From JALZDI01 sp965653225 (lineage in GTDB: Bacteria > Actinomycetota > Actinomycetes > Propionibacteriales > Nocardioidaceae), in assembly GCA_965653225.1 (NCBI GenBank), contig CBFGZI010000011.1, positions 1 through 48,193 of the forward strand: a stretch of 48,193 nucleotides of DNA. Reading direction: 5' to 3'. Shown in pieces: positions 9,107-19,390 of this stretch (the first letter of the stretch is position 1; each line of letters opens with the position of its first letter). Position numbers and translations under genes: made by a program. The notes beneath the pieces are model-generated. The model did not search any database. It was given only the letters and a program-made list of their open reading frames with translations, and had not been told where the DNA came from.

Positions 9107-9435
9107 TCCCAGACCGGTCGGACCTCGACCGTGCCGAACGCCGCGAACGGGTGCCCCGCCGCGATCTCGATCGCCTCGTCGAGGTGCGCGCACTCGACCA
9201 CGAGGAAGCCGCCGATGAGGTCCTTGGTCTCCGCGTACGGGCCGTCGGACACCAGGGTCTCACCGCCGCGGACCTGCACCTTGGTCGTCACCGTGGGCCG
9301 GAGTCGCTCGCCCCCACGGAAGACGCCGCGGGCCACGAGGTCCTCCATCCAGGCCTTGTGCTCCGGCCAGGCGTCGATCTCCTGTGGTGGCTCCGAGTGC
9401 TCCTCGCCGTGCCAGATCACCAACGCGTACCTCAC
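9103..9435 (-). CDS. YCII-related (DGPF-domain) protein
   Basis: The 110-residue protein has the YCII/DGPF signature SDGPYAETKDLIGGFLVVEC in its second half and begins MRYALVIWHGEE, the family's usual start. It is a ferredoxin-like alpha/beta protein of unknown reaction that accompanies ECF42-type sigma factors. The GTG at 9435 is preferred over a GTG three codons earlier, because GGGAGG lies eight bases ahead of it and would overlap the earlier start. Its stop overlaps the sigma-factor start by four bases. Confidence 0.9.
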
Positions 9436-9497
9436 GACCCGCACCTCCCTTACCAGTCGACCTTAGAACCTGTGCGCCGACACCCGCCGGTTCCCGG

Positions 9498-9698
9498 TCA
9501 GCGGGCCAACAGGTGCCAGCCCACCCACGCCCAGACGACCACCAGCGCGACACGAACCACGGTGCGGGACCGAAGGGCGTCGACCACGTCGCCGAGCGGT
9601 GCGAACCCGAGCCGATGGGCCCGCCCGGCCGCGTGGAGCGCGACGGCGACCCCGCCGAGGAGCACGAACCCGAGGATGGTCACCGCGCGCATCGTCAT
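9498..9698 (-). CDS. Small membrane protein, DUF6186-like
   Basis: The 66-residue product begins MTMRAVTILGFVLLGGVAVAL (first membrane segment), has a polar middle with HRLGFAPLGDVVDALRSR, and ends with a second segment VRVALVVVWAWVGWHLLAR. The tryptophan-rich ending WVGWHLLAR is characteristic of a small actinobacterial family that I recognise as DUF6186. The start at 9698 overlaps the stop of the upstream gene (ATGA at 9695-9698), so the pair is translationally coupled. The function of the pair is unknown. Confidence 0.75.
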   Translation of the reverse strand: MTMRAVTILGFVLLGGVAVALHAAGRAHRLGFAPLGDVVDALRSRTVVRVALVVVWAWVGWHLLAR

Positions 9699-10102
9699 CG
9701 ACGCACCAGCCGGTAGCCGACGTACAGCCAGCAGCACCAGAGGACCAGCCGTGGCAGGGGCGATCCGGTCAGCGGGTCCAGCAACAGCGAGAGCGTCGGG
9801 TGGCTCGCCGAGGCGACGTTGTAGGCGGGCTGGGCCAGCCAGGCCAAAAGGTCCCACACTGCCGTCAGCGCGACGACAACCGCCCATGCCAGTGCAGTCC
9901 GGGACAGGTGCCCGCGGATGCGCCCGGCGTGCGGCCGGGTATTCCGAGCGCCGGCCAGCACGAGCACCGTGACGGCCGGCACCAGCACCGCGACCGACGC
10001 CATCGGCGTCAACGGAGTCGTCAGGGATGCGGCCGCCGCGTACAGCAGCACGCCGGCCACCGGCAGCACCTCGCGCCGCGTGCCCAGCAGACCGACGGTC
10101 AC
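9695..10102 (-). CDS. Hypothetical multi-pass membrane protein (possibly DUF6256)
   Basis: The 135-residue protein has four likely membrane segments: around residues 14-26, 30-50, 70-90 and a C-terminal one with RLVLWCCWLYVGYRLVRR. The Trp/Tyr-rich ending resembles that of the gene following it, with which it overlaps by four bases. This suggests the two small proteins work as a membrane pair. The GTG start at 10102 is preceded by GGAAGG. I associate the size and pairing with DUF6256, but only weakly. No catalytic motif is visible. Confidence 0.65.
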   Translation of the reverse strand: MTVGLLGTRREVLPVAGVLLYAAAASLTTPLTPMASVAVLVPAVTVLVLAGARNTRPHAGRIRGHLSRTALAWAVVVALTAVWDLLAWLAQPAYNVASASHPTLSLLLDPLTGSPLPRLVLWCCWLYVGYRLVRR

Positions 10103-10154
10103 CCTTCCAGTGTCCCTCTCGTGAGCCTGTCGAGCGGCATCTACGAGGGACCGG

Positions 10155-11114
10155 CTACGAGGTCACTGTCGCCGTGGCCGAGCCGCCGAAGTTGCTGCGC
10201 ACGGTGATCCGCCCGGGGTTGAAGACCTCGCCGCGCTGGTCGGAGTACCGGCCTCCGCCCTGGTTCGTCAGGTTGAACATGAAGCTGCCGGAGCTCGTGT
10301 AGACACCCAGGATGGCATTGGGGTTGGTGCTCGTCGCCTCGATCCTCAGCAGACCCGACTTCCAGGTGGCCTGCGTGATCCTGACGACGTCGCTTGCCGG
10401 CGGCGACCCGGGCGTGACAGTGACCGTCGTCGTCCTGGTCACGTCGAACCACCGCGCGGTGATGGTGACCGTCCTCGACGTACTGACCGGGGAGCTCGAC
10501 AGGTTGAACGTGCCGCTCGAGCTGTTCGCGCTCACCACGGTGTCCTGCGGAACCTGCGCGACCGCAGGGTCGCTGCTGAACAGCTGCACAGACGCGCCCT
10601 GGGTCATCGAGCCGGTGAACCGCACGGTTCCGGTGGCGTTCTGGCCGCCGACCACCGACGTCGGTACCAACGAGACCGACGACAGCGAGGGGCCCGACGG
10701 AGTCGCGGCATTGACCGAGAGGTTCTGGGAGCGCGAGATGTTGTCGGGCGTCGCACCGGTGATCTGCACGATCGTCGGCGGCGCCGCGGCGTTCGACGTG
10801 ATCGTGAAGGTTCCCGTGGTCTGCCCCGCCGGGATCGTGATCGACGTCGGAACCTGAGCCACGGACGGGTCGCTCGAGAAGAACCGGACCACGGTCGGCC
10901 CGGAGTCGGGGAAGCCGAGGCTGACGGTGCCGGTCGTCGACTCGCCGTTGCGTATCGAGTCGGGGTTGATGGAGAGAGCGCCGATGCTTCCCGCCGCCAT
11001 GGCGCTGACCGGCAGCGCCAGCATTGCACCGAAGGTCGCGAGGGCCAGCAGCAGGCTCAGACACCGCGCCGGACTCAGGTCTCTGCGCAGCGCGACAGCA
11101 CGGTTTCCAGACAC
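10155..11114 (-). CDS. Secreted protein with two bacterial Ig-like repeats
   Basis: The GTG at 11114 has GGGAGG about five bases upstream and gives 319 residues. The N-terminus is basic, then hydrophobic (CLSLLLALATFGAMLALPVSAMA), a Sec signal ending near residue 34. The mature part holds two homologous beta-rich units of about 95 residues: one with VVRFFSSDPSVAQVPTSITI and one with SVQLFSSDPAVAQVPQDTVV, each closed by a TGTFTITS/SGTFNLSS strand. A C-terminal beta domain follows, with LLRIEATSTNPNAILGVYTS and FNLTNQGGGRYSDQRGEVF. The units look like cadherin/BIG-type Ig repeats of exported adhesive or structural proteins. There is no sortase motif and no late membrane anchor, so it is probably released or loosely bound. 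Confidence 0.8.
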   Translation of the reverse strand: MSGNRAVALRRDLSPARCLSLLLALATFGAMLALPVSAMAAGSIGALSINPDSIRNGESTTGTVSLGFPDSGPTVVRFFSSDPSVAQVPTSITIPAGQTTGTFTITSNAAAPPTIVQITGATPDNISRSQNLSVNAATPSGPSLSSVSLVPTSVVGGQNATGTVRFTGSMTQGASVQLFSSDPAVAQVPQDTVVSANSSSGTFNLSSSPVSTSRTVTITARWFDVTRTTTVTVTPGSPPASDVVRITQATWKSGLLRIEATSTNPNAILGVYTSSGSFMFNLTNQGGGRYSDQRGEVFNPGRITVRSNFGGSATATVTS

Positions 11115-11227
11115 TGCATCCTCCCGACCAGGTTGGGCGGGTGCAGCATCCCCAATCCGGGTGGGGCCAAACACAGGGCCCGCACCGCGACCATGCGCGT
11201 CCGGGTGGCGTGATCGGCTTCGGCGCC

Positions 11228-11644
11228 TCAGGCGGTGATGCTGAAGCCCACCTGCGAGACCGCGGCCTTGCACGCGGACTCGTCCTGGTCGCCCGTTCCG
11301 CCGCTGGCGCCGAGCGCTCCGACCAGGTTGCCTTCCCGGTACACCGGCACCGCGCCCGTCTGCGGGGTGAACCGCCCGTGGGTCATCGCGGTCACTGCGG
11401 TGGCGAAGTTGGGCATCGGCTCCATCTTGTCCTTCTGCGCGGCGCTCGGCACGCCGTAGGCGGCAGACGTCCACGCCTTGCCCTGCGCCACGTCGGCGCT
11501 GACCCACGGTGCGCCGTCCATGCGCACGAACGCGAGCAGGTGGCCGCCGGGGTCCATCACCGCGAAGGACATCGGGACACCGATCTCCTCCGCGGCGCGC
11601 CGGGCGGCCGTGGTCAGCGAGGTGGCGTCTTCGAGTGTCAGCAT
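11228..11644 (-). CDS. GlcG/HbpS-family heme-binding-like protein
   Basis: The 138-residue protein is a full GlcG/HbpS (DUF336) domain: LTLEDATSLTTAARRAAEEI, then VMDPGGHLLAFVRMDGAPW, KAWTSAAYGVPSA, and the glycine-rich end GALGASGGTGDQDESACKAAV. The family includes the Streptomyces heme sensor HbpS and GlcG proteins of unknown function. No signal peptide is seen, so this copy is probably cytosolic. The start at 11644 may be leaderless: CAGGAT lies six bases upstream. A truncated YCII gene fragment overlaps its start region on the same strand. Confidence 0.85.
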   Translation of the reverse strand: MLTLEDATSLTTAARRAAEEIGVPMSFAVMDPGGHLLAFVRMDGAPWVSADVAQGKAWTSAAYGVPSAAQKDKMEPMPNFATAVTAMTHGRFTPQTGAVPVYREGNLVGALGASGGTGDQDESACKAAVSQVGFSITA

Positions 11645-11847
11645 GGCGCCATCCTGCCCGCCGGCACCGTCGCCGAGGAAGCGGGGCCACCACCGCCGCG
11701 GCGCCTCCCGACCTCTGCGCCGCCGATCGGCCCGTCGTGCGGGCCCTGCAGCCCTGACGCGCGGCGCGCTGGTCCCCAGGGCACGCGCGCGTGAGGCATC
11801 GGCTCCGGTCCACCGCGGTAGTGTTTGAGCAGCAGGTACTTCGCCAT
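11638..11847 (-). pseudogene. 5' fragment of a YCII/DGPF gene fused to unrelated sequence
   Basis: The first 17 codons read MAKYLLLKHYRGGPEPM, the standard opening of a DGPF/YCII protein, and the ribosome site GAGGGAG is intact upstream. After this the frame continues for about 50 codons as Arg/Gly/Pro-rich sequence with no YCII features and no DGPF motif, stopping at 11638 inside the GlcG start region. This looks like a gene broken after its first 50 bases by a deletion or rearrangement. A complete YCII gene is present at 9103-9435, but its N-terminus is different, so this is not a simple copy of it. Confidence 0.65.
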
Positions 11848-12025
11848 GGTTGCTCCCTCGCCTCAGTCTGGTCCGTGGCGCCGGTCTCGGCACCACCAAC
11901 CCTGGGACGGAGTTCGGGCGGAGATCTCGACATCGTGGTCCCGACGACGTGATGCCGGGCACGCGGAACGGACCCCTCCCCGGCAGGCGTTGCCCACCGC
12001 GACATGCCTCGAGTGCACCCGAATC

Positions 12026-12054
12026 TTGATCCATTCCAGAAAGTGCACCATACT
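12026..12054 (+). promoter_or_regulatory. furA promoter with Fur-type operator
   Basis: TTGATC (-35, 12026-12031) and CATACT (-10, 12049-12054) are separated by exactly 17 bases, and the furA GTG follows seven bases behind the -10. The element TTGATCCATTCCAGAAAGTG (12026-12045), covering the -35 and spacer, closely resembles the FurA box of mycobacterial and Streptomyces furA-katG promoters. This suggests autorepression. Confidence 0.8.
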
Positions 12055-12061
12055 GCCGCGG

Positions 12062-12484
12062 GTGCCGACGACCGCGAGCTTCGAGCAGATGCTGCGCCGG
12101 GCCGGGCTCCGCGTGACCGGGCCGCGGCTGGCGGTGCTGAAGACGGTGCACGCGCACGCGCACGCCGACACCGGCTCGATCCTCGGTGCCGTGCGAACGG
12201 ACCTGCCGCGGGTGTCGCATCAGGCCGTGTACGACGTACTGCACGCGCTGACCGCTGCGGGCCTGGTACGGCGCATCCAGCCGTCGGGCTCGGTGGCGCG
12301 CTATGAGGCGCGGGTCGGGGACAACCACCACCACGTCGTGTGCCGCTCGTGTGGTGCCATCGCCGACGTCGAGTGCGCCGTCGGCGCGGCTCCGTGCCTG
12401 ACCCCCTCCGACGATCAGGGCTTCTCGATCGACGAGGCCGAGATCACCTATCGAGGCGTCTGCCCGGAGTGTGTGGCGTCTTGA
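12062..12484 (+). CDS. furA: Fur-family transcriptional repressor of katG
   Basis: The 140-residue protein has the Fur layout: a winged helix (residues 5-80, with GLRVTGPRLAVLKTV and HQAVYDVLHALTAAGLVRRI) and a metal-binding dimerisation domain with HHHVVCRSCG (His89-Cys97) and CPEC (Cys134-Cys137). The two CxxC pairs form the structural zinc site of this subfamily. In mycobacteria and Streptomyces the FurA/CatR branch represses its own gene and the catalase-peroxidase downstream, and responds to peroxide. katG follows 46 bases later, supporting that role. The GTG start at 12062 fits a leaderless mRNA. Longer open frames upstream would include the promoter and are rejected. Confidence 0.92.
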   Translation: MPTTASFEQMLRRAGLRVTGPRLAVLKTVHAHAHADTGSILGAVRTDLPRVSHQAVYDVLHALTAAGLVRRIQPSGSVARYEARVGDNHHHVVCRSCGAIADVECAVGAAPCLTPSDDQGFSIDEAEITYRGVCPECVAS

Positions 12485-12530
12485 CCAACCAGTTGACCGA
12501 CAAAGAACATCAAGACAGGAGATGGTCGCC

Positions 12531-14726
<2,196 letters not shown>

Positions 14727-14734
14727 CCCTGAAC

Positions 14735-14770
14735 GGGGCCCCGGTCACGCGTGAGGTGACCGGGGGCCCC
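14735..14770 (+). terminator. Intrinsic terminator behind katG
   Basis: The left arm GGGGCCCCGGTCAC (14735-14748) pairs with GTGACCGGGGGCCCC (14756-14770), with one bulged G and a seven-base loop. It begins eight bases behind the katG stop. Confidence 0.8.
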
Positions 14771-14895
14771 GCCACGCGCCGCTCGTTCGCGTCGAGGCGA
14801 CTCTATGACAGCATCACACGTGATCTGGTCGTGCGCGACGGGCAAGCCGGACCCCCGTCCACGACACCGACGGCCTTCCCGACGGAGGTCCGACC

Positions 14896-15435
14896 ATGCG
14901 CCTGCTGCTCATCTCCGACACCCACCTGCCGCGCCGGGCCCGTGCCCTCCCCGACGAGGTCTGGCGCGCGGTCGACGCCGCCGACGTGGTGTTCCACGCC
15001 GGCGACTGGGTGGAGGAGCCGCTGCTCGACGACCTGGCTGAGAGGTCGCGGCGGCTGGTGGCGGTGTACGGCAACAACGACGGGCCCGAGCTGAGGCGCC
15101 GGCTGCCCGAGGTGGCCGAGGTGAAGATCGAGGGTGTGCGGTTCGCGGTGGTGCACGAGACCGGTGCAGCCGCCGGACGCGAGCGTCGCTGTGCCGAGCG
15201 GTTCCCGGACGCCGACGTGCTCGTCTTCGGCCACAGCCACATCCCGTGGGACACCACGGCACCCAACGGCCTGCGGCTGCTCAACCCGGGCTCGCCGACC
15301 GACCGCCGCAAAGAGCCGTACTGCACCTACATGACGGCGACAGTGAACCGGGCAGGGCTCGGCGACGTGGCCCTTCACCGGCTCCCGCGCACGGCGGCGC
15401 CGGGGGCGACGCGTCGGCAGCCCCCACGCCGTTGA
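14896..15435 (+). CDS. Metallophosphoesterase, YfcE/MJ0936 type
   Basis: The 179-residue protein has all family motifs: LLISDTHLPRRA (Asp, His), VFHAGDWV (GDxx), VYGNNDGPE (GNxD-type), VVHETG and the C-terminal GHSHIPW. NPGSPTDRR near residue 135 is typical of the YfcE group of small bimetal phosphodiesterases. The final 30 residues are Arg/Pro-rich and probably disordered. The ATG at 14896 follows GGAGG at 14885-14889. Physiological substrate is unknown. It stands alone behind the katG terminator and faces the VOC gene. Confidence 0.9.
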   Translation: MRLLLISDTHLPRRARALPDEVWRAVDAADVVFHAGDWVEEPLLDDLAERSRRLVAVYGNNDGPELRRRLPEVAEVKIEGVRFAVVHETGAAAGRERRCAERFPDADVLVFGHSHIPWDTTAPNGLRLLNPGSPTDRRKEPYCTYMTATVNRAGLGDVALHRLPRTAAPGATRRQPPRR

Positions 15436-15445
15436 AGCGGCTGTC

Positions 15446-15883
15446 TCAGTCGAGGCAGAACTCGTTGCCCTCCGGGTCGGCCATCACGATGAAGCCGGCC
15501 TCCATCGGCGGCGCGGGCTCGACCCGGCGCTGCCGGGTGGCGCCGATGGCCACCAGCCGCTCGCACTCCCGCTCCAGCGCCGCCATCCGCTCCGCTCCCT
15601 CCAGCCCCGGCGCGGCCCGGACGTCGAGGTGCAGGCGGTTCTTCACGGTCTTGGGCTCCGGCACCCGCTGGAAGAACAACCGGGGTCCGACACCCGAGGG
15701 GTCGACCGCGGCCCACCGCTGGTCTCGCTCCTCCGGCGGCAGCGTCGCGGCGAACGCCTCCCAGGAGTCGAACGCGGGCGGAGGCGGCGGCGTGACGTAG
15801 CCCAGCACATGGTTCCAGAACAACCCCAAGGCCTGCGGGGCTGCGCAGTCGAACGTCACCTGGATCGCGCGGGCTTCAGCCAT
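15446..15883 (-). CDS. VOC (glyoxalase-like) family protein
   Basis: The 145-residue protein reads as one glyoxalase-like domain: IQVTFDCAAPQALGLFWNHVLGY at the start, LFFQRVPEPKTVKNRLHLDV in the middle and FIVMADPEGNEFCLD at the end. DPEGNEFCL is the usual closing motif of actinobacterial glyoxalase-like proteins, where the Glu is often a metal ligand. The start at 15883 looks leaderless: TAGGTT (15890-15895) lies six bases upstream. Substrate is unknown; bleomycin-resistance-like binding and other VOC activities cannot be told apart by sequence. Confidence 0.85.
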   Translation of the reverse strand: MAEARAIQVTFDCAAPQALGLFWNHVLGYVTPPPPPAFDSWEAFAATLPPEERDQRWAAVDPSGVGPRLFFQRVPEPKTVKNRLHLDVRAAPGLEGAERMAALERECERLVAIGATRQRRVEPAPPMEAGFIVMADPEGNEFCLD

Positions 15884-15928
15884 GTGCCGAACCTAGAGCC
15901 GCCCGCCGACAGCCTCCAGCCTGGCGGG

Positions 15929-16405
15929 TCAGGCGTGCTTGTCCGACGGCTGCCTGCCCGGCTGCACCGACCAGCTCGGCGGCTCGTCGTTGCCCGACTC
16001 CTCGTCGCGCTCCGCGTCGGCGGCGGTGGCCTGCACCTTGCCCGCGGCATGGTGCACCGGCGCGTAGACGGCGTAGAGCCGCATGGGCTCGTCACCGATG
16101 TTGGTGACGTTGTGCCAGGTGCCGGCGGGCACGAAGATCGCCCAGCCGTCCTCGACCTCCCGGTCGAAGTCGAGCCGGTCCTTCGCGGGACCCATCTGCA
16201 CGCGGCCCCTGCCTGCGTCGAGCCGCAGGAACTGGTCGGTCTCGGGGTGTGCCTCGAGGCCGACGTCCCCTCCGGCAGGGATGGACATGAGCGTCAGCTG
16301 GAGATACTTCCCGGACCACGCGACAGCGCGGTAGTCCGAGTTCTGAACGGTTGCCTGCTCGAGGTCGAAGCTCTGCGGTTCCGGCCCGATGTCCTTGATG
16401 GTCAT
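15929..16405 (-). CDS. Cupin domain protein
   Basis: The 158-residue protein carries a single conserved-barrel cupin. Motif 1 is seen as PAGGDVGLEAHPETDQFLRL, with His and Glu positions for a metal, and motif 2 as FVPAGTWHNVTNIGDEP. About 40 residues at the C-terminus are polar and probably disordered. Small cupins of this type (often annotated as mannose-6-phosphate isomerase-like) range from enzymes to binding proteins, so no reaction is assigned. It is divergent from the methyltransferase gene at 16590. Confidence 0.85.
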   Translation of the reverse strand: MTIKDIGPEPQSFDLEQATVQNSDYRAVAWSGKYLQLTLMSIPAGGDVGLEAHPETDQFLRLDAGRGRVQMGPAKDRLDFDREVEDGWAIFVPAGTWHNVTNIGDEPMRLYAVYAPVHHAAGKVQATAADAERDEESGNDEPPSWSVQPGRQPSDKHA

Positions 16406-16589
16406 GCGCTCCTCCCCCGTCCAACGAACGGCAGCTCGCCGGTGGACCGTCGCGTCCGTCGGCCCGCCTTACGTCAACACTCTCAGACTCGTGACACCGG
16501 GCGGACCGGTTCCGTGAGCCCGCCGCAAAGGACCGCGGACAGAGCGCGCATAGTGAAGGTAAACGGGCTCTCGTCTGCATGGAGGGGCG

Positions 16590-17225
16590 ATGTCGGAGGG
16601 TGAGCGTTCGAGCGGGGTTCCCGGAGCACCCCAGGGGCGTAGCGTCGAGGACTTCGAGGCGTCGTACGTGGAAGGGCGGCCACCCTGGGACATCGGCCGC
16701 CCACAGCCCGCGTTCCGCGACCTGGCGGATCAGGGCCGGCTGGCCGGGCGTGTGCTGGACGTCGGCTGCGGCACCGGCGAGCATGCGCTGATGGCCGCCG
16801 CGGCCGGTCTCGACGCGACCGGTGTGGACACCGCGGCGACCGCGATCGCGAGGGCCCAGCGGAAGGCGGACGAGCGCGGTGTCAGTGCCCGCTTCATGAC
16901 CTGGAACGCGCTGGAGCTCGGTGGTCTCGGTGAGTCCTTCGACACAGTGCTCGACTGCGGGCTCTTCCACGTCTTCGAGGACGATGACCGGCCGAGGTTC
17001 GTCGACTCCCTGCGCGCCGCGGTTCCGGCCGGCGGCCGGTACTACATGCTCTGCTTCAGCGAGCTCGAGCCGGGCGACTGGGGGCCCCGCCGCGTCCGGC
17101 AGGACGAGATCCGGGCCAGCTTCGGTGACGGCTGGCGCGTGGAGGAGATCGCGGCCGCAACGCTCGAGATCACCATCGACCCGGGCAGCGTCCATGCCTG
17201 GCTCGCGTCGATCGAGCGGACCTGA
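16590..17225 (+). CDS. Class I SAM-dependent methyltransferase
   Basis: The 211-residue protein has the Rossmann-type SAM site VLDVGCGTGEHALMAA near residues 55-70, then ATGVDTAATAIARAQ (acidic residue contacting the ribose), FDTVLDCGLFHVFEDDDR and GGRYYMLCFSEL. The start EASYVEGRPPWDIGRPQPAF is a hallmark of a small-molecule methyltransferase group that includes thiopurine- and tellurite-resistance-like (TehB-like) enzymes. GGAGGGG just upstream supports the ATG at 16590. No substrate can be assigned. Confidence 0.88.
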   Translation: MSEGERSSGVPGAPQGRSVEDFEASYVEGRPPWDIGRPQPAFRDLADQGRLAGRVLDVGCGTGEHALMAAAAGLDATGVDTAATAIARAQRKADERGVSARFMTWNALELGGLGESFDTVLDCGLFHVFEDDDRPRFVDSLRAAVPAGGRYYMLCFSELEPGDWGPRRVRQDEIRASFGDGWRVEEIAAATLEITIDPGSVHAWLASIERT

Positions 17226-17287
17226 AAGGCCGGAAAGGCTCGGGCAGTGGTGAGCGGCTGCGGACGTCGCGGTGACACCATGGCCAG

Positions 17288-17668
17288 GTGACTGTCATCA
17301 AGATCAACGCCATCACCGTTCCCGCGGACAGCGGCGACGAGCTCGCCCGCCGGTTCGCCGCACGAGCCGGTGCGGTGGACGACCAGGACGGCTTCGAGGG
17401 GTTCGAGCTGCTCAAGCCCACCGACGACAGGACCACCTGGCTGGTGGTCACCCGCTGGCGTGACGAGGCGGCGTTCGAGGCATGGGTCAGCTCGCCCGCG
17501 TTCGCACACGGCCATCGCTCGGCGAGCCGGGCCGAGAGCTCCGAGACCGGTGACGCGGGTACGCACGAACACGGCGCCGCACACGGGCACCACGGCGGTG
17601 CGGTCGGGACCCACAGCGAGCTGTGGTCGTATGAGATCGCGGGCGGGTCACCGGGCAAAAGCACATAG
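17288..17668 (+). CDS. MhuD-type heme-degrading monooxygenase with His-rich insert
   Basis: The 126-residue protein is an ABM-fold monooxygenase close to mycobacterial MhuD, which opens heme to release iron. The opening VIKINAITVP places Asn7 exactly where MhuD needs it. FVVTHW-like VVTRWRDEAAFEAW puts Trp66 in the matching position, and AFAHGH offers His74 or His76 as the heme ligand. It differs by an insert of about 20 residues after this point, with six histidines (THEHGAAHGHHGGAVGTH), before the last strand SELWSYEI. The insert may bind metal or a second heme. The GTG start at 17288 fits a leaderless mRNA, with CACCAT six bases ahead. Confidence 0.85.
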   Translation: MTVIKINAITVPADSGDELARRFAARAGAVDDQDGFEGFELLKPTDDRTTWLVVTRWRDEAAFEAWVSSPAFAHGHRSASRAESSETGDAGTHEHGAAHGHHGGAVGTHSELWSYEIAGGSPGKST

Positions 17669-17869
17669 AACCAGCCCCCTGCCCGGGGGATATCTTACGA
17701 CAAACCACGGCGAAAAGGACAAAGCCCCGGTTCCGGTTGATATTGCCGTTCTGGGGTCAATGACCGCTCACGTCGGTTGTACTCGTCTGGGAACACGGCG
17801 GCCGGGGCGGGAAGAGATGGCCGCCGGCGCATTGCATCCGGTCTGTCCGAGCACCGTGGGGGATTCGTC

Positions 17870-19312
17870 GTGCCTGCTTCGTCGCGCACTCGTCTGTGTC
17901 GCATGTCCACCAGGGCCGTCGCCCTGGCCGTTGCCGTCGTGCTGGGCTCCGCCGGCGCCGCATCAGCACTCACCGGGATCGACGTATCCCGCTGGCAGCA
18001 CAACCCGAGCGTCAACTGGACCAAGGTCAAGGCGGACAACGTCTCGTTCACCTTCATCAAGGCCACCGAGGCGGCCAACTACGTCAACCCGTACTTCGCC
18101 TCCGACTGGGCGAACGCGAAGAACGCCGGCATCTACCGCGGCGCGTACCACTTCGCCCGTCCCAGCGTCGGTTCCGCGAAGCGGCAGGCGCACTACTTCG
18201 TCGCCCACGCCGGCAAGTTCCACGCCGTCGGCGACCTGCCGCCAGTCCTCGACCTCGAGTCGTCGGGCGGGCTGAGCGTGGCGAAGCTGCGGACCTGGAC
18301 CGCGCACTGGCTGCAGACCGTCAAGGCGCTGACCGGACGTACGCCGATCATCTACACCGGTCCCTCCTTCTGGGAGACCGCGATGGGCAACAGCACGGCA
18401 TTCCACGCGTACCCGCTCTGGATCGCGCACTACACGTCGACCCAGCCGCGGGTGCCGGGAGGCTGGCCGCGCTGGACGTTCTGGCAGCAGACCAGCACCG
18501 GACACGTCAGCGGCATCACCGGTGCCGTCGACATCAACCACTTCAACGGGACCCGCGCGCAGCTCGCGACCCTCGCACAGGCCGGCCCGGTGCCGGGCGA
18601 CCCGACCACCCCGCCGGACCCGGGCACCACCACGCCCGACCCGGGCACCACCACGCCCACCCCGCCGCCCACGGGCACCACGCCCACCCCGCCGCCGCCG
18701 GTCACGAAGACCGGCACCCACGTCTCGCTCAGCCTGAGCAAGGACACGGTCTTCCAGAACCAGACCGTGCAGTTCGCCGGACGCCTCGTCGACGCGGGCG
18801 GGCAGGTGCTGTCGGGCCGGCACGTCTCCCTCTACCGTCAGCCGGCGGGGTCCTCCACGTGGACGAGGATCGCGTCGCCGACCACGAGCACGACCGGTCA
18901 CTTCGCGGTGTCCTTCGCGGCGAGCGGCTCCGCGTCGTTCAAGATGGCCTACGCGGGGACCCAGCGCTACGCGGCCTCGGTCTCCGCAGTGCGGGCGCTC
19001 ACCGTGCGGCAGCCGGTCCGCACCCAGGCCACTCTCGGCATCGAGCAGACCACCGGGACTGCGGTGAAGCTGTACGGGCACCTGACCACCGCCGCCGGCA
19101 GGGCGCTGACCGACAAGACGATGTACGTGTACCAGCGCCCCAACGGCTCCACCCGGTGGGCACTGGTGGCGCAGAGCTCCACGCTGTCGCCCACCGGCTG
19201 GTACCAGACGTTCGTGCGACCCTCGCGCACCTCGTCCTACAAGGCCGTGTTCCGTGGCGGGGTGACGCTCGCCCACACGGTGTCGAACCTGACCACCGTG
19301 CGGCCTCGCTGA
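17870..19312 (+). CDS. Secreted GH25 lysozyme (N-acetylmuramidase) with C-terminal beta domains
   Basis: The 480-residue protein begins with a signal peptide (RAVALAVAVVLGSAGAASA, cleavage near residue 33). A GH25 catalytic domain spans about 35-235, with GIDVSRWQ (Asp38), LPPVLDLE (Asp128, Glu130), YTGPSFW, PLWIAHY and FWQQTSTG. This family hydrolyses peptidoglycan between MurNAc and GlcNAc. A Pro/Thr/Gly linker follows, then two related beta domains: one with LSKDTVFQNQTVQFAGRLVD and one with VKLYGHLTTAAGRALTDKTM. They resemble repeats used for wall binding. The GTG at 17870 has a GGGGGA site six bases ahead; the ATG at 17903 is an alternative. I found no convincing c-di-AMP riboswitch in the 200 bases upstream. 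Confidence 0.92.
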   Translation: MPASSRTRLCRMSTRAVALAVAVVLGSAGAASALTGIDVSRWQHNPSVNWTKVKADNVSFTFIKATEAANYVNPYFASDWANAKNAGIYRGAYHFARPSVGSAKRQAHYFVAHAGKFHAVGDLPPVLDLESSGGLSVAKLRTWTAHWLQTVKALTGRTPIIYTGPSFWETAMGNSTAFHAYPLWIAHYTSTQPRVPGGWPRWTFWQQTSTGHVSGITGAVDINHFNGTRAQLATLAQAGPVPGDPTTPPDPGTTTPDPGTTTPTPPPTGTTPTPPPPVTKTGTHVSLSLSKDTVFQNQTVQFAGRLVDAGGQVLSGRHVSLYRQPAGSSTWTRIASPTTSTTGHFAVSFAASGSASFKMAYAGTQRYAASVSAVRALTVRQPVRTQATLGIEQTTGTAVKLYGHLTTAAGRALTDKTMYVYQRPNGSTRWALVAQSSTLSPTGWYQTFVRPSRTSSYKAVFRGGVTLAHTVSNLTTVRPR

Positions 19313-19347
19313 CGACTCGGCGACACCGCGCGGGGGTCTACGCTGAC

Positions 19348-19380
19348 TCACCGCGAGCACGACCGACGTGCTCGCGGTGA
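19348..19380 (+). terminator. Intrinsic terminator behind the lysozyme gene
   Basis: TCACCGCGAGCAC (19348-19360) and its exact complement (19368-19380) enclose a seven-base loop. The right arm runs into the purine-rich ribosome site (GAGGAG) of the gene at 19391, so readthrough RNA folding here could also hide that site. Confidence 0.75.
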
Positions 19381-19390
19381 GGAGTGTGAC

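Noticed and set aside
11150..11166. CCCCA/TGGGG hairpin behind the GlcG gene
   Set aside because: The five-base-pair stem is too weak to call a terminator; it may contribute to transcript ends but cannot be supported.
17669..17869. Possible c-di-AMP (ydaO-type) riboswitch upstream of the GH25 lysozyme
   Set aside because: Cell-wall hydrolase genes of actinobacteria often carry one, but I could not match the conserved core elements here; only weak hairpins are visible.
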